This document shows positions 20,776-32,300 of a stretch of 64,000 nt of DNA, in pieces. Origin of the DNA: Diploscapter coronatus (taxonomy: Eukaryota > Nematoda > Chromadorea > Rhabditida > Rhabditidae). Numbering within the stretch: the first letter of the stretch is position 1; every line of letters starts with the position of its first letter. A program made the position numbers and the translations under genes. The notes beneath the pieces were generated by a model, which ran no database searches, was not told where the DNA came from, and was given only the letters and a program-made list of their open reading frames with translations. The stretch covers positions 67,161,249 through 67,225,248 of the forward strand of contig OZ038423.1 in NCBI GenBank assembly GCA_964036155.1, in the 5' to 3' direction.

Positions 20776-22094
20776 ATGCGCCATTCACTCGGTTGTCTGC
20801 TCGCTCTACTCGCTTTGATGATCATCTTCTTGAGTGGCAATTCGGTAGATGCTATAAGAAAGTGCGAGTACAAAAGACCAACACTTAATCAGAGACTAAG
20901 AAGAATAGTTTTTGGATACAAAACTTGATAGCTAACAAAAACTCCGAACAGATACTTCCTTCTGTGAGTTTTGACAAATCGACCTTTTCGAGATGATAAG
21001 AAATGGCAGAAATGAATTTCAGCGACATTGTCACTGTATCCGGCAACTTTGAATGAGACAAACAGATATACGCCTGTGATTTCGAAGCCTACAATTTCAC
21101 CACTGAAACTTTTCATCATCAATACAGTGACAAACTTGAGCACACCCAATTCTAGTTCAACCATAATTCTACCAGAAAAGCAAGATAATACCTCGGTATG
21201 AGAGAGAGAGTTGCAATTATTTTAGAAAAATGCACTAATCCTTGCTGAAGATCATATTTTAAACTTTATCAAAGTTGCCACATTAATTTTCTACTCTTTG
21301 ATCTTGTAAAAATTTCAAATCATTTTTCCAGGAAACGAATCGCGGAAATTCGACTCTCATACCTTCTTCATTCGCAGTGACGTCGACGGATGCAACGATG
21401 AATGGTACAGTTGCAGGTTGGATTCTTTCTTTTCGAAAAGAAATTAATTTATTTTCAGACGATGATTGGTTTGATAATAAAGACAATATAACTATATTCA
21501 ATCCGAATCACGAGAACTCTTCATTGGAATTTCGCTGTCGTGTGAGCATTTATCAAATATTTATCGAAAATTTTGCTCAAATCATGATTTTGAGTACGAA
21601 GATCAGCTTCATGAGGCATATATCTTCGATAGGTTGCTACTTTTCTGATTGGCTAACATTTGTGAGCGGGACTCAAAGAGTACAACCTTCCGAATATGCT
21701 TTCATGAAGTGGCGTCCCTTGCTAATTTACTTATCTTGCTAAAATTTCAGAAGTACCGAAGAACAAGCACGTAACGGGCGTCTGTTTGATGATCATCCTT
21801 ATTCTGTTGGGCATTTTCGTGTCTTGTCTCGACACGCAGACCTGCATCATTGGGAAAATGTAAGAATTTCATTATTTTGGAGGTAAAAATCTGCTTAATT
21901 TGCTTGCAAACTCATCTTTCTCTTGAAGTTTTCAAATTTTCTTCAAACTGTTTGAAAAGTTTTAGTAAGTTTATTCATTTAAAAAAAATCCACTAGAATT
22001 TTACAGAACTCGCTGCTGTAGAAAGAAGAAGCTTCGGAATGCGGTGGCAGCTCCGAGTAAGGAGAGCGATCAGAAGAAACTGCTCAAGAAATAA
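20776..22094 (+). CDS. Small single-pass membrane protein, Ser/Thr-rich ectodomain, unknown function
   Basis: The start MRHSLGCLLALLALMIIFLS at 20776 is a strong signal peptide. Later exons give an N-glycosylation-prone Ser/Thr/Asn/Pro-rich ectodomain (TNLSTPNSSSTIILPEKQ; NRGNSTLIPSSFAVTSTDAT), then an acidic segment (DDDWFDNKDNITIFNPNHEN). One membrane span follows (VCLMIILILLGIFVSC), then LDTQTCIIGKM, a CysCys plus basic juxtamembrane motif TRCCRKKKLRNA and a Lys-rich tail ending at 22094. The CysCys next to basic residues is a plausible palmitoylation site (inference). Splicing between 20840 and 21020 is unresolved: either the protein continues into RKCEYKRPTLNQ or a 40-60 nt intron removes it, and the phase into the exon starting after AATTTCAG at about 21021 does not close in my model. 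The TM and tail exons are solid. No family recognised. Confidence 0.5.
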
Positions 22095-25000
22095 GGTTCG
22101 ATTTTTTGTAGTTTTTATTTTTCAGTTTTGAACATTGTGAGTCTTCAAATATCAGCTCAAATTTTTTCAAAGATGTGATGATGCAGAATTGCTCAAAATT
22201 GTAGCTAAACCTGATCCATTAGTTCGTTCAATCAACCTATTCAGCTGGTCAACCACTTGCAAACTTTCATTCCAACCGTCCTTTATGGAAAACTTTACAA
22301 TTCAAAACGGAAAATCTACTAACTTTCATATCAAGTGTGCAAAACGAAAAATGCAATAAATTAATGAGAATTTGAATCAATATCTAGAAAAAATGAAAAA
22401 CTATACGATATCTAAAGATTGCTTGTTAAGGCAATTAATCCCTTAGGAATACTCTCCTGACTACCTATTCATAGTCTTTTCACATCTATTATCTCGCTGT
22501 TTTCATGCTTTTTCTAACACTTTTTAGGATTATGATACTCTTACTCACTAAATTTTTTACACTATTCAAAACTTTACGATAAATGGTGGTTGTATTTGTT
22601 CCTGGAAGTCCAAGCGGAAACTATTCGTCGTGCATTTTTGCCCAGTTTTTCCACTCCAACTTCATAACTTTGTCATGATTAATTTATTAGCGACATGCAC
22701 ATGAAAAGGGTTGAAAAAGTGGATGTCAAAGGCCTGAAGGCCCGAGACTTTCTCGTAGCTTTCATCGGTATTCTCATTTCACTTTGCCTTTTTCCACAGA
22801 AATTTCTGCAAAAGCCAGTTATTGAGAATTTCGTAATATTAATTTTAAAAAAAAAACATGCGTCAGGATATCTCTAGTTTGACATCTTACAACCCTATTA
22901 CTCCTGCTGAATAAATTTTAAAAAAAAACTCCTATTCCCCTTTTTCTTCCAAGATTAAGATATTTGATAATGTTATTTTTCGAGTTTTTCCTACGTGAGC
23001 AAAAAGCGTGTCATTGTATGATGCATGTTCTAGTCTCCGGATAACTCCCTTGGGATCATTCTTCAAGAACTTTGTAAATCAAAATTCTCAAAAAAATAAA
23101 TAAATAAAATAGAAAATTACGAGCTTCCGACATAGTTTAAGAGAAAAATTAACATAAGGAAAATCTTGCAAAATTTTAAGTGAGCAATTCAAATTAGGAA
23201 CTTCATTTTAGTTTATTCGATCGTTTTGAGTGGACGCATATTTAGAGTCCTCCAGTTTAGGGTTTTTAGATCTCAAGAGACAAAAAAGACATCCTCGTAA
23301 TGTTCAAAATTTTAGGATATCTAAAATGCTAGTATTTTCAAGTTTTCTAGTCATTTTACATTTCGCTTCTTTTTCCCTGTATATATGTTTTATCTTCCAT
23401 TTTTTCGGTCCAATCCTCTTTTCATAATTCTCCCCTCCCTCAATCATTACATCCTCCAGCTTCATCTTTTTCTCTTTTCCATTTGTGGCCTCAGCTTCAT
23501 TTTCCCTCTCTCCTCTTTATTTTGCCCATATATTCAGTTTTAGCCGAGTATTTTCATGTCTGTCGATGTGTTGTTGGGCTGTTTTTCTCCCCGCCGCTTC
23601 AAACGAGCTCATGTCAATTTGGAAGTCGGACTCTTCTTTCTTTTCAAAAACAACAAATTTTTAGTAGTTGCATTTTCAAAGTCTTATTTTCCATTGTTGT
23701 CAGAAGTTTAGAGATTTTTTGTATTCAATTTGCCATAAATTCGATCAGCAATCTTTCTTTAGTTTCTCTTTGAGCGCATAAAGTCTCAGAATTCCTCTCT
23801 AGTCTGATGAAAATTTTCACATGCGCTATAATGTTTAATCTGTATTTTCAGGACTAGCACAATTTCTTTTCGTTTCATGAAAAAAATCTCGAGAAATTGG
23901 CTTTTTCTGCAAATTTCTTTGGACATTTCGCAATTCAGCCGTTGAAATTAGGTAATTTGACTCGATTGGGGAATTTCTCAGCTGATATCTCGAAAATTAA
24001 TGCATTCCTTATCCGGCCTTCGAGGCTGCGAGTTTTTCGCATGCTTTTTCCCGTCTCCTATTTCTTTTCTGTGTCTCTAATTTACGTGCTATTTCTCGTA
24101 TGACTCTCTCTTTGCATGCAATCTTCTATTGATTGTGAGAAGCAGTAATGGAGAGAGGGAGAGAGCTTGTCTCTTCCCTTCTTTATTTTTTATATCATTA
24201 CTCTAGTAGGTCCATGTGGGTATCTTTGTTTCCATGCCTCGTTATTCTAACCTTTTCCTTATTTCTTTACATCATTATTTTTTCATCTTCGTTTTCTTTA
24301 TATCATAACTCGATGAGTTCTGTTTATTTCTTTATTTCTCTATACCATTAATCTAGTCTTTGTGCATCACTAATTTCCGCGCACATGCGAAAGTGAGAGA
24401 GTAGCATTTAATTTGTAGCTCTTCTGGGATTGCCCGGCATACTTTTTCTCTTAAAGGTTCTAGGATTCCCTCTTACTAGGGAAAAAATTTTCCTGATATG
24501 AGATTTATCGCTAATACTTCTCGACTAAATCATGCGGTCATTATTCTGGAGACGAATTAGTTGGAAATTATTTCCTTTCTTGATCAAAATATAAATTTGA
24601 AGATAAAACTTACAAGCCTAAATTTGACCTCGTGGGTATATGAAATAGGTGTAGGACAGAGAAACTCCCATTGTGCTTCAATCTTACCATTTGAAAACTC
24701 ATGCTCACTCTCATGATATCTTGAAGTAAACTTTTTCGTGTTTTCTGAATATAATTTCTTGTTGAACCAATTCATACTTTAGCAGGTAATTCACTAAATG
24801 ACCAATTCACAAAGCGACACATTTTATTATTCCCTTTCACGTGCGTTGTGCTCTGCAATTTATCGTTTATTCGAAAGGTGGTAAATTGGAATTGCATCGG
24901 ATAAATAGCACTGGGCACTTTATGAGCAACCGACCATTTTATACCTTCATTCGCAAGATTCCCCAAATCAATGAAACTTGGAGACTTATGTTTACCCTTT

Positions 25001-27191
25001 TAGGAGTGGAGAAATCCACTAATGAAATGATTTCATCGTCAGTTTACTGAGATTAGACTATTTCCGGTGTGAGATCTTTGGCGAAACTAAAATTGTCGAT
25101 ATTTTTCTCTAGAATTTTTCTAAACACTCATATTTTTGCCCACAAGGTTTGAAATATGGTCTTTTAGTAACTTTAAATGGGAAATCATCATATTTGTTTT
25201 GTGAACTAAATCTACCATGTTTATTTTTACTACCCCGACATTTTGAGTCCATTTCCTTTATTTTTCCACTACAACTCAAAAAGTTGTTGTTCAGAGTGCG
25301 ATGCTGATTTTAGTTCGTTAGAGGTAACTTCCTTTTATTTGCTCAGAAATCAGCGCTAATTTAATCAAGCAAATCTGCAATCCAAAAATATGATGAAGCT
25401 TACTCATCTCAACTAGTGACTGACTAAAACTAAATAAAAATATCGCAACATTCGAAAATACCTAAACTTCCTAATTCTGTTGCAACCTTCTCGTTGCCAT
25501 AAAACTACTTTCTCAAAATTGAATGTTTTTCAACACAAGCACAATTTTGTTTGTGCAATTTTCCGTAAAGGTTGTTGTTGTTGCCTATTTTCACCCCCTG
25601 CAGCAGCGGTTTTCAGTATTCAGTAAATGCGCTCTGCTTTCGCTGCTTCACAATTTTGCTCTTGTGTTCATTTCTGCTCATTTCTCACTTTGCTCGGTTC
25701 GAGTTCGGCTTCATTTTATCCACATCCGCTTTTCATTGTCAGCTTTTCTATCGAATCTTCTCGCGAAGTTTTCTCCTTTCAGGCCAAAAAACCGAAAAAT
25801 TTTCGATTTGTCCAAAGTATTGGGCTTCTAACGACGTTTCTTCGGGTCTCTCTGGTTTTGTCGGCTGGCTCAATGGCTAGAGCATCTCGCTTCCTGCTTC
25901 GCTTCTTTTTGTATCGGCCTGTCATATCGATGTCTTTCTTCTCAGCCCATTTTCGGTCTTTTTCTCGACTTCAATTTTACCCAATTTTCTTTTGCTCAAT
26001 TTCTTTCTCTAGGAACTTTAATCCATCTGCCAAAAGCCGACAAGTTTTCCCATTTATCCCAGAGCCTTTCTTTTCATCAGAATGGACTTTGACTTTTTAT
26101 TCTTCGAAAATTTTCAAAACTACATCATTTTTGCAAAAATTTCTAGTTTGACTCGAACTTATTGGTAGGATTAATGTCTTACCGACTAAGCCACGAACGC
26201 GTAAAATTTGAATTCACTAGATTAAGCTATTGTTTTCTAAAAATGTTTAGAATATCAATTATTAAAAAAAAATTCGAGCCATATTTGATATCTCTATTTT
26301 TATGTCTGAATTAGGACTTACTTTATTTATCTGATCTCTCGAAAATAATGACAAACTCCCAAATGCATAGTTATTTTGCTTCTCCAGCAAATTGACGTTT
26401 TGCTTTTGCAAAGAAAAATGTTTAACCCTTTGACTGCATTATTTTGAGAGTGGTTTAGTAGTAGACGCAAGCATTGTGGAGAATCGATATTTGCATGTGC
26501 AAAAGCGCCTCGGGTTTGGCCAAAAATGGCAAGAAAAGAGTACAAGGAATAGGAGATCGAAAAGATATAGGCTAAAAATTCAAAACGAAAAGCACAAAAT
26601 TGAAGAATAAGAGGTGCGAGACATCCTCGGGACAATTTTTCTTTGCTTTTTTCTGCCAATTTTCCCGCTCGTTTACTGAAAGCTGTCCGATGCAAACGCC
26701 GTCCTTACTTGACTTCTCAACTCGCGCCCGTCTCACTTATCAGTTTGAATCTTGAATTTTAGATGCGACTTTTGAGGATTATTCAAGATTTCCTCGGGAT
26801 TTTTGCGAATTTCGTCAGTTTTCTTAGAATTTACGCATTAGGATATGAACTTTCTTTGATACACCCACAAGATATAGAGATAAAGCTTATCATAAATCTC
26901 TTGCGTCTAATTTTTTAAAAAGAATTCTTGGAAATTTTTGAAATAGGCTCCAGCTTGCAGTTTTTCATTCCATAATTTTCTGACTTAAAAATTATCATTC
27001 TGAAATTTGACGATATTTTTCTGTGAGGAAGATATTGTGAAAAAATGTATTCATTCTAATTTTTCTCATTCAAAAACTTTTGGACTTTTTTCTTTCTCCA
27101 TTTTTACGAGGAAACGAATTCTCTCGTTGCTCGAACTCGTAAATTTCACCATGTCTCGTGAATTTCGTGTAATTTATCCTCGGGAATTCAG
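22095..27191. other. Long T/C-rich stretch before the synaptotagmin exons
   Basis: The + strand is strikingly pyrimidine-rich from about 22900 to 28300, including poly-Phe/Ser open frames that are composition artefacts. This resembles the interior of a long intron transcribed rightward, so upstream synaptotagmin exons (luminal tail, membrane span) may start here. No convincing one was identified. A loose array of TATATCATTACTC-like motifs occurs at 24180-24355. Confidence 0.35.
26149..26193 (-). other. tRNA-like A/B box remnant
   Basis: On the minus strand, TGGCTTAGTCGG (26193-26182) matches the tRNA A-box consensus exactly. AGTTCGAGTCA (26159-26149) matches the B-box at 9 of 11 positions. 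No closed acceptor or anticodon stem was found, so this is a tRNA-derived remnant or SINE fragment, not a functional tRNA. Confidence 0.35.
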
Positions 27192-30100
27192 AAGATGTCG
27201 ATGACAAAAAAGAAAGACGAGGACAAGGAGAAGAAGTTCCTGGGCAGGTTGCAGTATAAACTCGATTACGATTTTGATAAAAATGCGGTTAGTCCATCTT
27301 TTAATTTACCGAAAATACTTGAGTTTTGTTCTGACCATCAATATTCTGGACTTGATAAAATCGATTAAATTTGGCCTGCTTTTTAACCTGCAAAATAAAC
27401 TGAATGAACCTTATTTCTTTGTTTTGCTCATCAAAAATTTCACCCGAATTCCCATTTCCAATTAAAAATTTCAGCATTTCGTATCTCGCATTTTACCATT
27501 CGACAGCCATTTGTTTTGAGGCGTCGCATGAGAAATTAGTTTTTGAAGGAAAAAGTTCAGAAATGACTGGAGAAACCATACTCTATTGCTCAAATTTTAC
27601 GGGAAATTTTAAATTGAAAAAAATCATCATTTCGAACAAGGCAAGATTTTCAATTACGTGAATTAGCTGAAACGAAACGCTTTGCAAACTCACTTTCATT
27701 CATCTTTTTTTACGCAATTATCTGCTTTTCGCATTTCAGCATAGATTTTTGGCATTCTAGCTCTAATTCTCGATATAAAATCTCGTGCTCCCAGGTCAGT
27801 TTTCTGGCAAAAACCAAAAACAACTCGAATTTCATGTGAAATAATTAAACATCAAAATTTTCTCTCCTTTCCTGTTTTTATGCGTCAGATTTCTGATTTC
27901 TGCCAAATTTTACAAGAAAAAATTCTCGCAATATATTGAAAGGTGATACTTTTTGAAATTCCAAAATAGAAACCATGTGGAAGTGAATTTTGGAAATCCA
28001 AAACACAAACTTAGAAACATCTGAAAATAATTAGAAAACTGAAAAATCATAGTTCTTTTTCGGAAAAAAGTTCAAATTTGATGCGATAATTATTAAGTTA
28101 TGCAGCTTGTTTTTCCTAATGTTCCTTGAGTACATCTATTTTTTCATTAGATTCGCATTCTTTGACTTTGCACTTCTGTCTTTTGAAAATGAGATATTCA
28201 TGTCTCGGCTTCTTTGCTCAAATTCTGCTCTAAAAGAAGCTTCCGCCTGTTCTTTAACTTCGTTTTTATCTTCTTTTCTCGTTATCTCGTTCATATTTTG
28301 GTTATAAGCTAGCCTTCCGAGTCAAGTTAGGATATCTCATCTGAAATTCCCTAAAAACTGCATAAAAGACGTCTATTTAGGGAGTTGGAGATTTTAGAGA
28401 ACCTAAAAAGTCGTTCGCTAAACATCAAAACTTTTCTCGAAGAGATAATCGAAAAGTTTGTCGAAATTCAAAAATCAGCTAACTTTTACCTAATGCAGAT
28501 AATAAATTGTTGTGCGACAATATTTATTGATTGCAAAATGAAAATATAGAGATGCTCGAGTTCACTAGGCTTTTTTCTCTAAACAAATAGCTCTAATTGA
28601 ATTGTTTTTTTGCAAATGGATTCTGCAGATACGTTACTCCGTGTGGGTGTGCATACATTTTGTATAATGCACAAGAAACATATCATTAGAGTGCTTTTAA
28701 TATTTCTCCCGATATATGTTCAAATAGTTTATGTTAGATTATGATTATTAACTCTTTCAAAAGATATTGGCTGCGTAAACTTTTCTCCCAAATAGAAAAG
28801 TGAACATAGTGCATGGAAAGAAAAGAGCGAGAAAGTGTTTGGGAAGAATGTTTACACTTGTGAGAGAAAAATTAACGCAATCAAGAATATTCACGATTTA
28901 GCATGGAAAAGCGTTTCTTTCTATCTATCTTCATACAGGCGAAAAAGGCTTAAATTTGTGCAGAGTTAGCAGAAAAACTATTTACTAGATTCTATTTCGC
29001 GCTCATAATTGGATATCTGGATGATTATTCTATTGGTCCTCTCATCGCATAGAATCCCGCCTCGAGTGACATTTCGCATTCAGACGGACGTTTTCTGCAG
29101 CTCCTCATTTTTTCGCGCAGCTTTTCTCGGACATTTCCCCATTCTCTCGATACCCGCAGAGTCCCATAAGCACAAATAAGCAGAGCCTATTATAATAAAA
29201 CGGCTAAATGGAAATTGAACCGATGATAAAAAGGAAATTGCGAAGAAATCGAGGTGCAAAACGGAAAGCAATTACTTTTGAGTTTTTCATGATGAAAAAG
29301 TAGAGAAAAGATAAAATTATCATCAAGAGCAAAATATATAACTCATTGAAGCGAAAGGCTCAATCAAACATTGTAATCACATTAGCTACTTCAAGAAGAA
29401 TAGAAAGATAAACACGACCAAAATTCTTAGGTAACAAATAATTTCCCACAAAAACTTATTTTTTTCTTGTCAAAATAGCACTCAATTTTCGTTAGAGTAC
29501 TTGAAATAAAAAACTAAAGATACCAACAAAACTTCGAAGAAATTTTTTTAGTTGACAGTTGTAATAATCCAAGCCGAAGAGCTACCTGCTATGGACTTAG
29601 GAGGAACTTCAGGTAAAGTCTCTTTCGCTCATAAAATAATTTACAAGTTCTACTATTTCGCTATCAAATGACAAATTCCCATACTTTAGATCCGTATGTG
29701 AAATTATTCCTACTGCCCGACAAAAAGAAGAAGTTCCAAACGAAAGTTCAGCGAAAATCTCTCAACCCCGTTTTCAATGAAAGTTTTACTTTCAAGGTTT
29801 GCCTATTTTTATTAACAACTACTGACTTTTATTCTAATGTTTAGATACCGTTTAATGAAATAGCCAGTCAAACACTAGTGTTGAACGTCTTCGATTTTGA
29901 CCGATTTGGAAAACACGACCAGGTAGGTTGCTATGATTCAAAGATTTTATTTTCACGGAAGTCTTGATGTTACGAAATTCGATTCAAATCGATTCAATGT
30001 CCAAAGCAAATGAAATGTGAGCATTGAATGCAAAATATGCAATAAGCTCAAATTCATGCTCTGAAATATCCAATATTTCGCATTGTACCAAAAACATATT

Positions 30101-31247
30101 GACTTTCATGAATATAAATGGAAATCGTGACAGAATTCATTTAATTCAGAATCATGTGAATTTCAGATCGGACAAGTCTCTATTCCCCTCGGCAAAATTG
30201 ATCTGGCCACGACGATAGAAAGGACGGATCTCATAGAGAGTCCACCGGTAAATTTTATTTCTCTTAATACTTTTTTGTCCCTCGAATTAGCGGCTAGTTT
30301 GTTTTCTACGCCAACATTTTACATCCCATAGCTGTCTGAGCTTTCCAAGTTTCCACTTTTCAAACTCACCGAACTTCCAGAAAACACTATTCGTAAGATC
30401 ATATAACTTTTTTCTTCCAGGAAAACCGATTAGGTGAAGTCTGCCTTGCTCTGCGATATGTGCCAAATAAAAATAAACTATCCGTCGTCGTTATGGAGTG
30501 TAAAAATCTAAAGAAAATGGACGTCCTCGGACTGTCAGGTGAAAATTTTCTTGAGAATTCGAGTTTTTATGCTGACTTTCAGATCCATACGTAAAAATTT
30601 ATCTAATGATGCAGAATAAGCGGTTAGAGAAGAAAAAAACGACAGTAATTTACTTTGAAACTTTTCACCTGGAAAATTTGGAATTTTCAGATAAAAATGA
30701 AGACGCTGAATCCGTACTACAATGAGTCGTTTAGTTTCGATGTCACCCCTGAGAAAATGCAGGTTTGAGTGTAAAAATACGATAAAACGCAGCAATATTT
30801 CTATTTTAGAGAGTCCACTTGCATATCACAGTATCAGATTATGATCGAGTCGGATCGAATGAAAGGATTGGACAGGTTAGTTCAACCTTTTCCCTGAAAA
30901 AAAACACCAATTAGATCATCTAAACCTATTATTTTAGGTTTCAATAAGACAGTCGTATTTAAAGTTTGAGACCCGGGACACACGAATTCATATACATAAT
31001 ATTTTCTTTGTTCTTCTTGAACGTGTTAAAATTATCACTTCAACCTTTATTCCCGAAACATAATAGATTAGAGCTAAATTCTTTTCAAAAAATAATTAAA
31101 GTCGTAAAAAATCACCAGATTTCGGTTCAGGTAATCATCGGAGCAAACGCTACTGGTGTCGCGTTGAAACAGTGGAGCGATATGCTTGCCACGCCTCGCA
31201 GATCCGTCGCCCAATGGCATACCCTTCTTCCAATTGCGGAAGATTGA
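27192..31247 (+). CDS. Synaptotagmin, tandem C2A-C2B
   Basis: Ca2+-sensor of vesicle exocytosis by family. Exons run from [18 protein letters not shown] (ATG 27195) to stop 31245-31247. C2[13 protein letters not shown], then after a 2.3 kb intron [38 protein letters not shown] and loop 3 [11 protein letters not shown], with the expected Ca2+ aspartates. C2[36 protein letters not shown], loop 3 [13 protein letters not shown] and the hallmark WHTL near the end. The usual polybasic KKKKT..K strand reads [15 protein letters not shown]. The last loop-3 acidic position is Glu where synaptotagmins have Asp. No transmembrane exon was found. The first exon follows an AATTCAG acceptor only 3 nt before ATG, so the protein is either joined to an upstream membrane-anchor exon or trans-spliced and soluble. 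Closest to the snt-1/2/3 group; the paralogue is not decided. Confidence 0.88.
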
Positions 31248-32300
31248 GCCCAAGCGCTTGTCATATTCGTTTACAAAAATCATTTACTAAACGTATTACA
31301 AGACGCATAGTTTTATCTTTATTTTGGAATCATACGAAATTTCTATCCTTACTTGAATAATTTGTCGAATTTGTATCATAAGAAATGATTTTTTTGACGA
31401 TTCAAACTTAACTTATTTGAAAAACTGGGTTTAATTTGATGAAATCATAAACCTATAAAGTTTATAAGTAACGTTGATCCACAAACCTGCCCTGGCATTC
31501 CATCAAATGTTTACGTTTATTGTTGTGTCGAATTGATTTTGACCATTCATCTTCTCGAATTACATTTCATCGTTTCTCCTCACTATGACTAGCTCACTCC
31601 GATGATTTCATTTTTATTCATTTATTTATCGATCATTTTAGCCATTCCAGGAACTATTGATTTCTTTTCGATTTTTGTAAATATCATGATTATCCAGAGA
31701 TATTTATTCCATTTCATTCATTACTGTTGAGCTTATCACATTCCATTTACAATTGAACAGTACTGTCCCTTTCTCGCAACTTTGAGATTTTGTTTAAAAT
31801 TAAAAATTTTTAATTTCAAAAATATTAGGTCGTTCTATAATTTATTACCATTTTAAAATTCAATAATTTCAATGAAATTTTGTCTATTTCTAACCAGAAA
31901 TATTATGAAATAAGCTCTATAACTTTGAAATCTGAAAGATTTGATGACCCAATAATATTAATTTAGTTGGAGCTAAGGGACAGTAAATAGAATTTCATTT
32001 GTGCCGTTGCCAAAAATTTCGCTATACGACTTTTCTCGTTGGTTCTATTCATGTGCATTTTCACTAATTTGGAGTTCATGTAAAAATCTATTTTTGTTTT
32101 TTTATGAAGGAAGATGATATTTACATTTATCATCAAAATTTATTTTTCATTAATTTGGAAGATATGAAGTTGATATTCATATTTTTTAGGCATTTTTTCC
32201 AAAATAACGTCTCCCTTCAACCCCTTTATTTGGACTATGTCTGATTTCTCGGCGTCGATATATCGAATAGATCAGTTATAAAGATTTGAAATATTTACAG
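31248..32300. other. Intergenic between synaptotagmin and amnionless
   Basis: Holds the MITE-like element at 31761-31985. Otherwise T-rich and without exons. The stretch ends in ATTTACAG directly at the amnionless start codon. Confidence 0.4.
31761..31985. mobile_element. Short-ended TA MITE candidate
   Basis: TACTGTCCCTT at 31761-31771 is repeated in inverse orientation as AAGGGACAGTA at 31975-31985. The TA at each tip may be the target duplication. The interior is AT-rich with weak further symmetry (AAATTAAAAATTTTTAATTT). Confidence 0.45.

Noticed and set aside
25862..25895. GGCTCAATGGCTAGAGC as a tRNA D-arm on the + strand
   Set aside because: No B-box or acceptor stem follows at a workable distance.
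25627..26151. 174-codon open frame rich in Phe/Ser as a membrane protein gene
   Set aside because: The whole region is pyrimidine-rich, all three forward frames give the same kind of Phe/Ser protein, and there are no splice-consistent neighbours or family resemblance.
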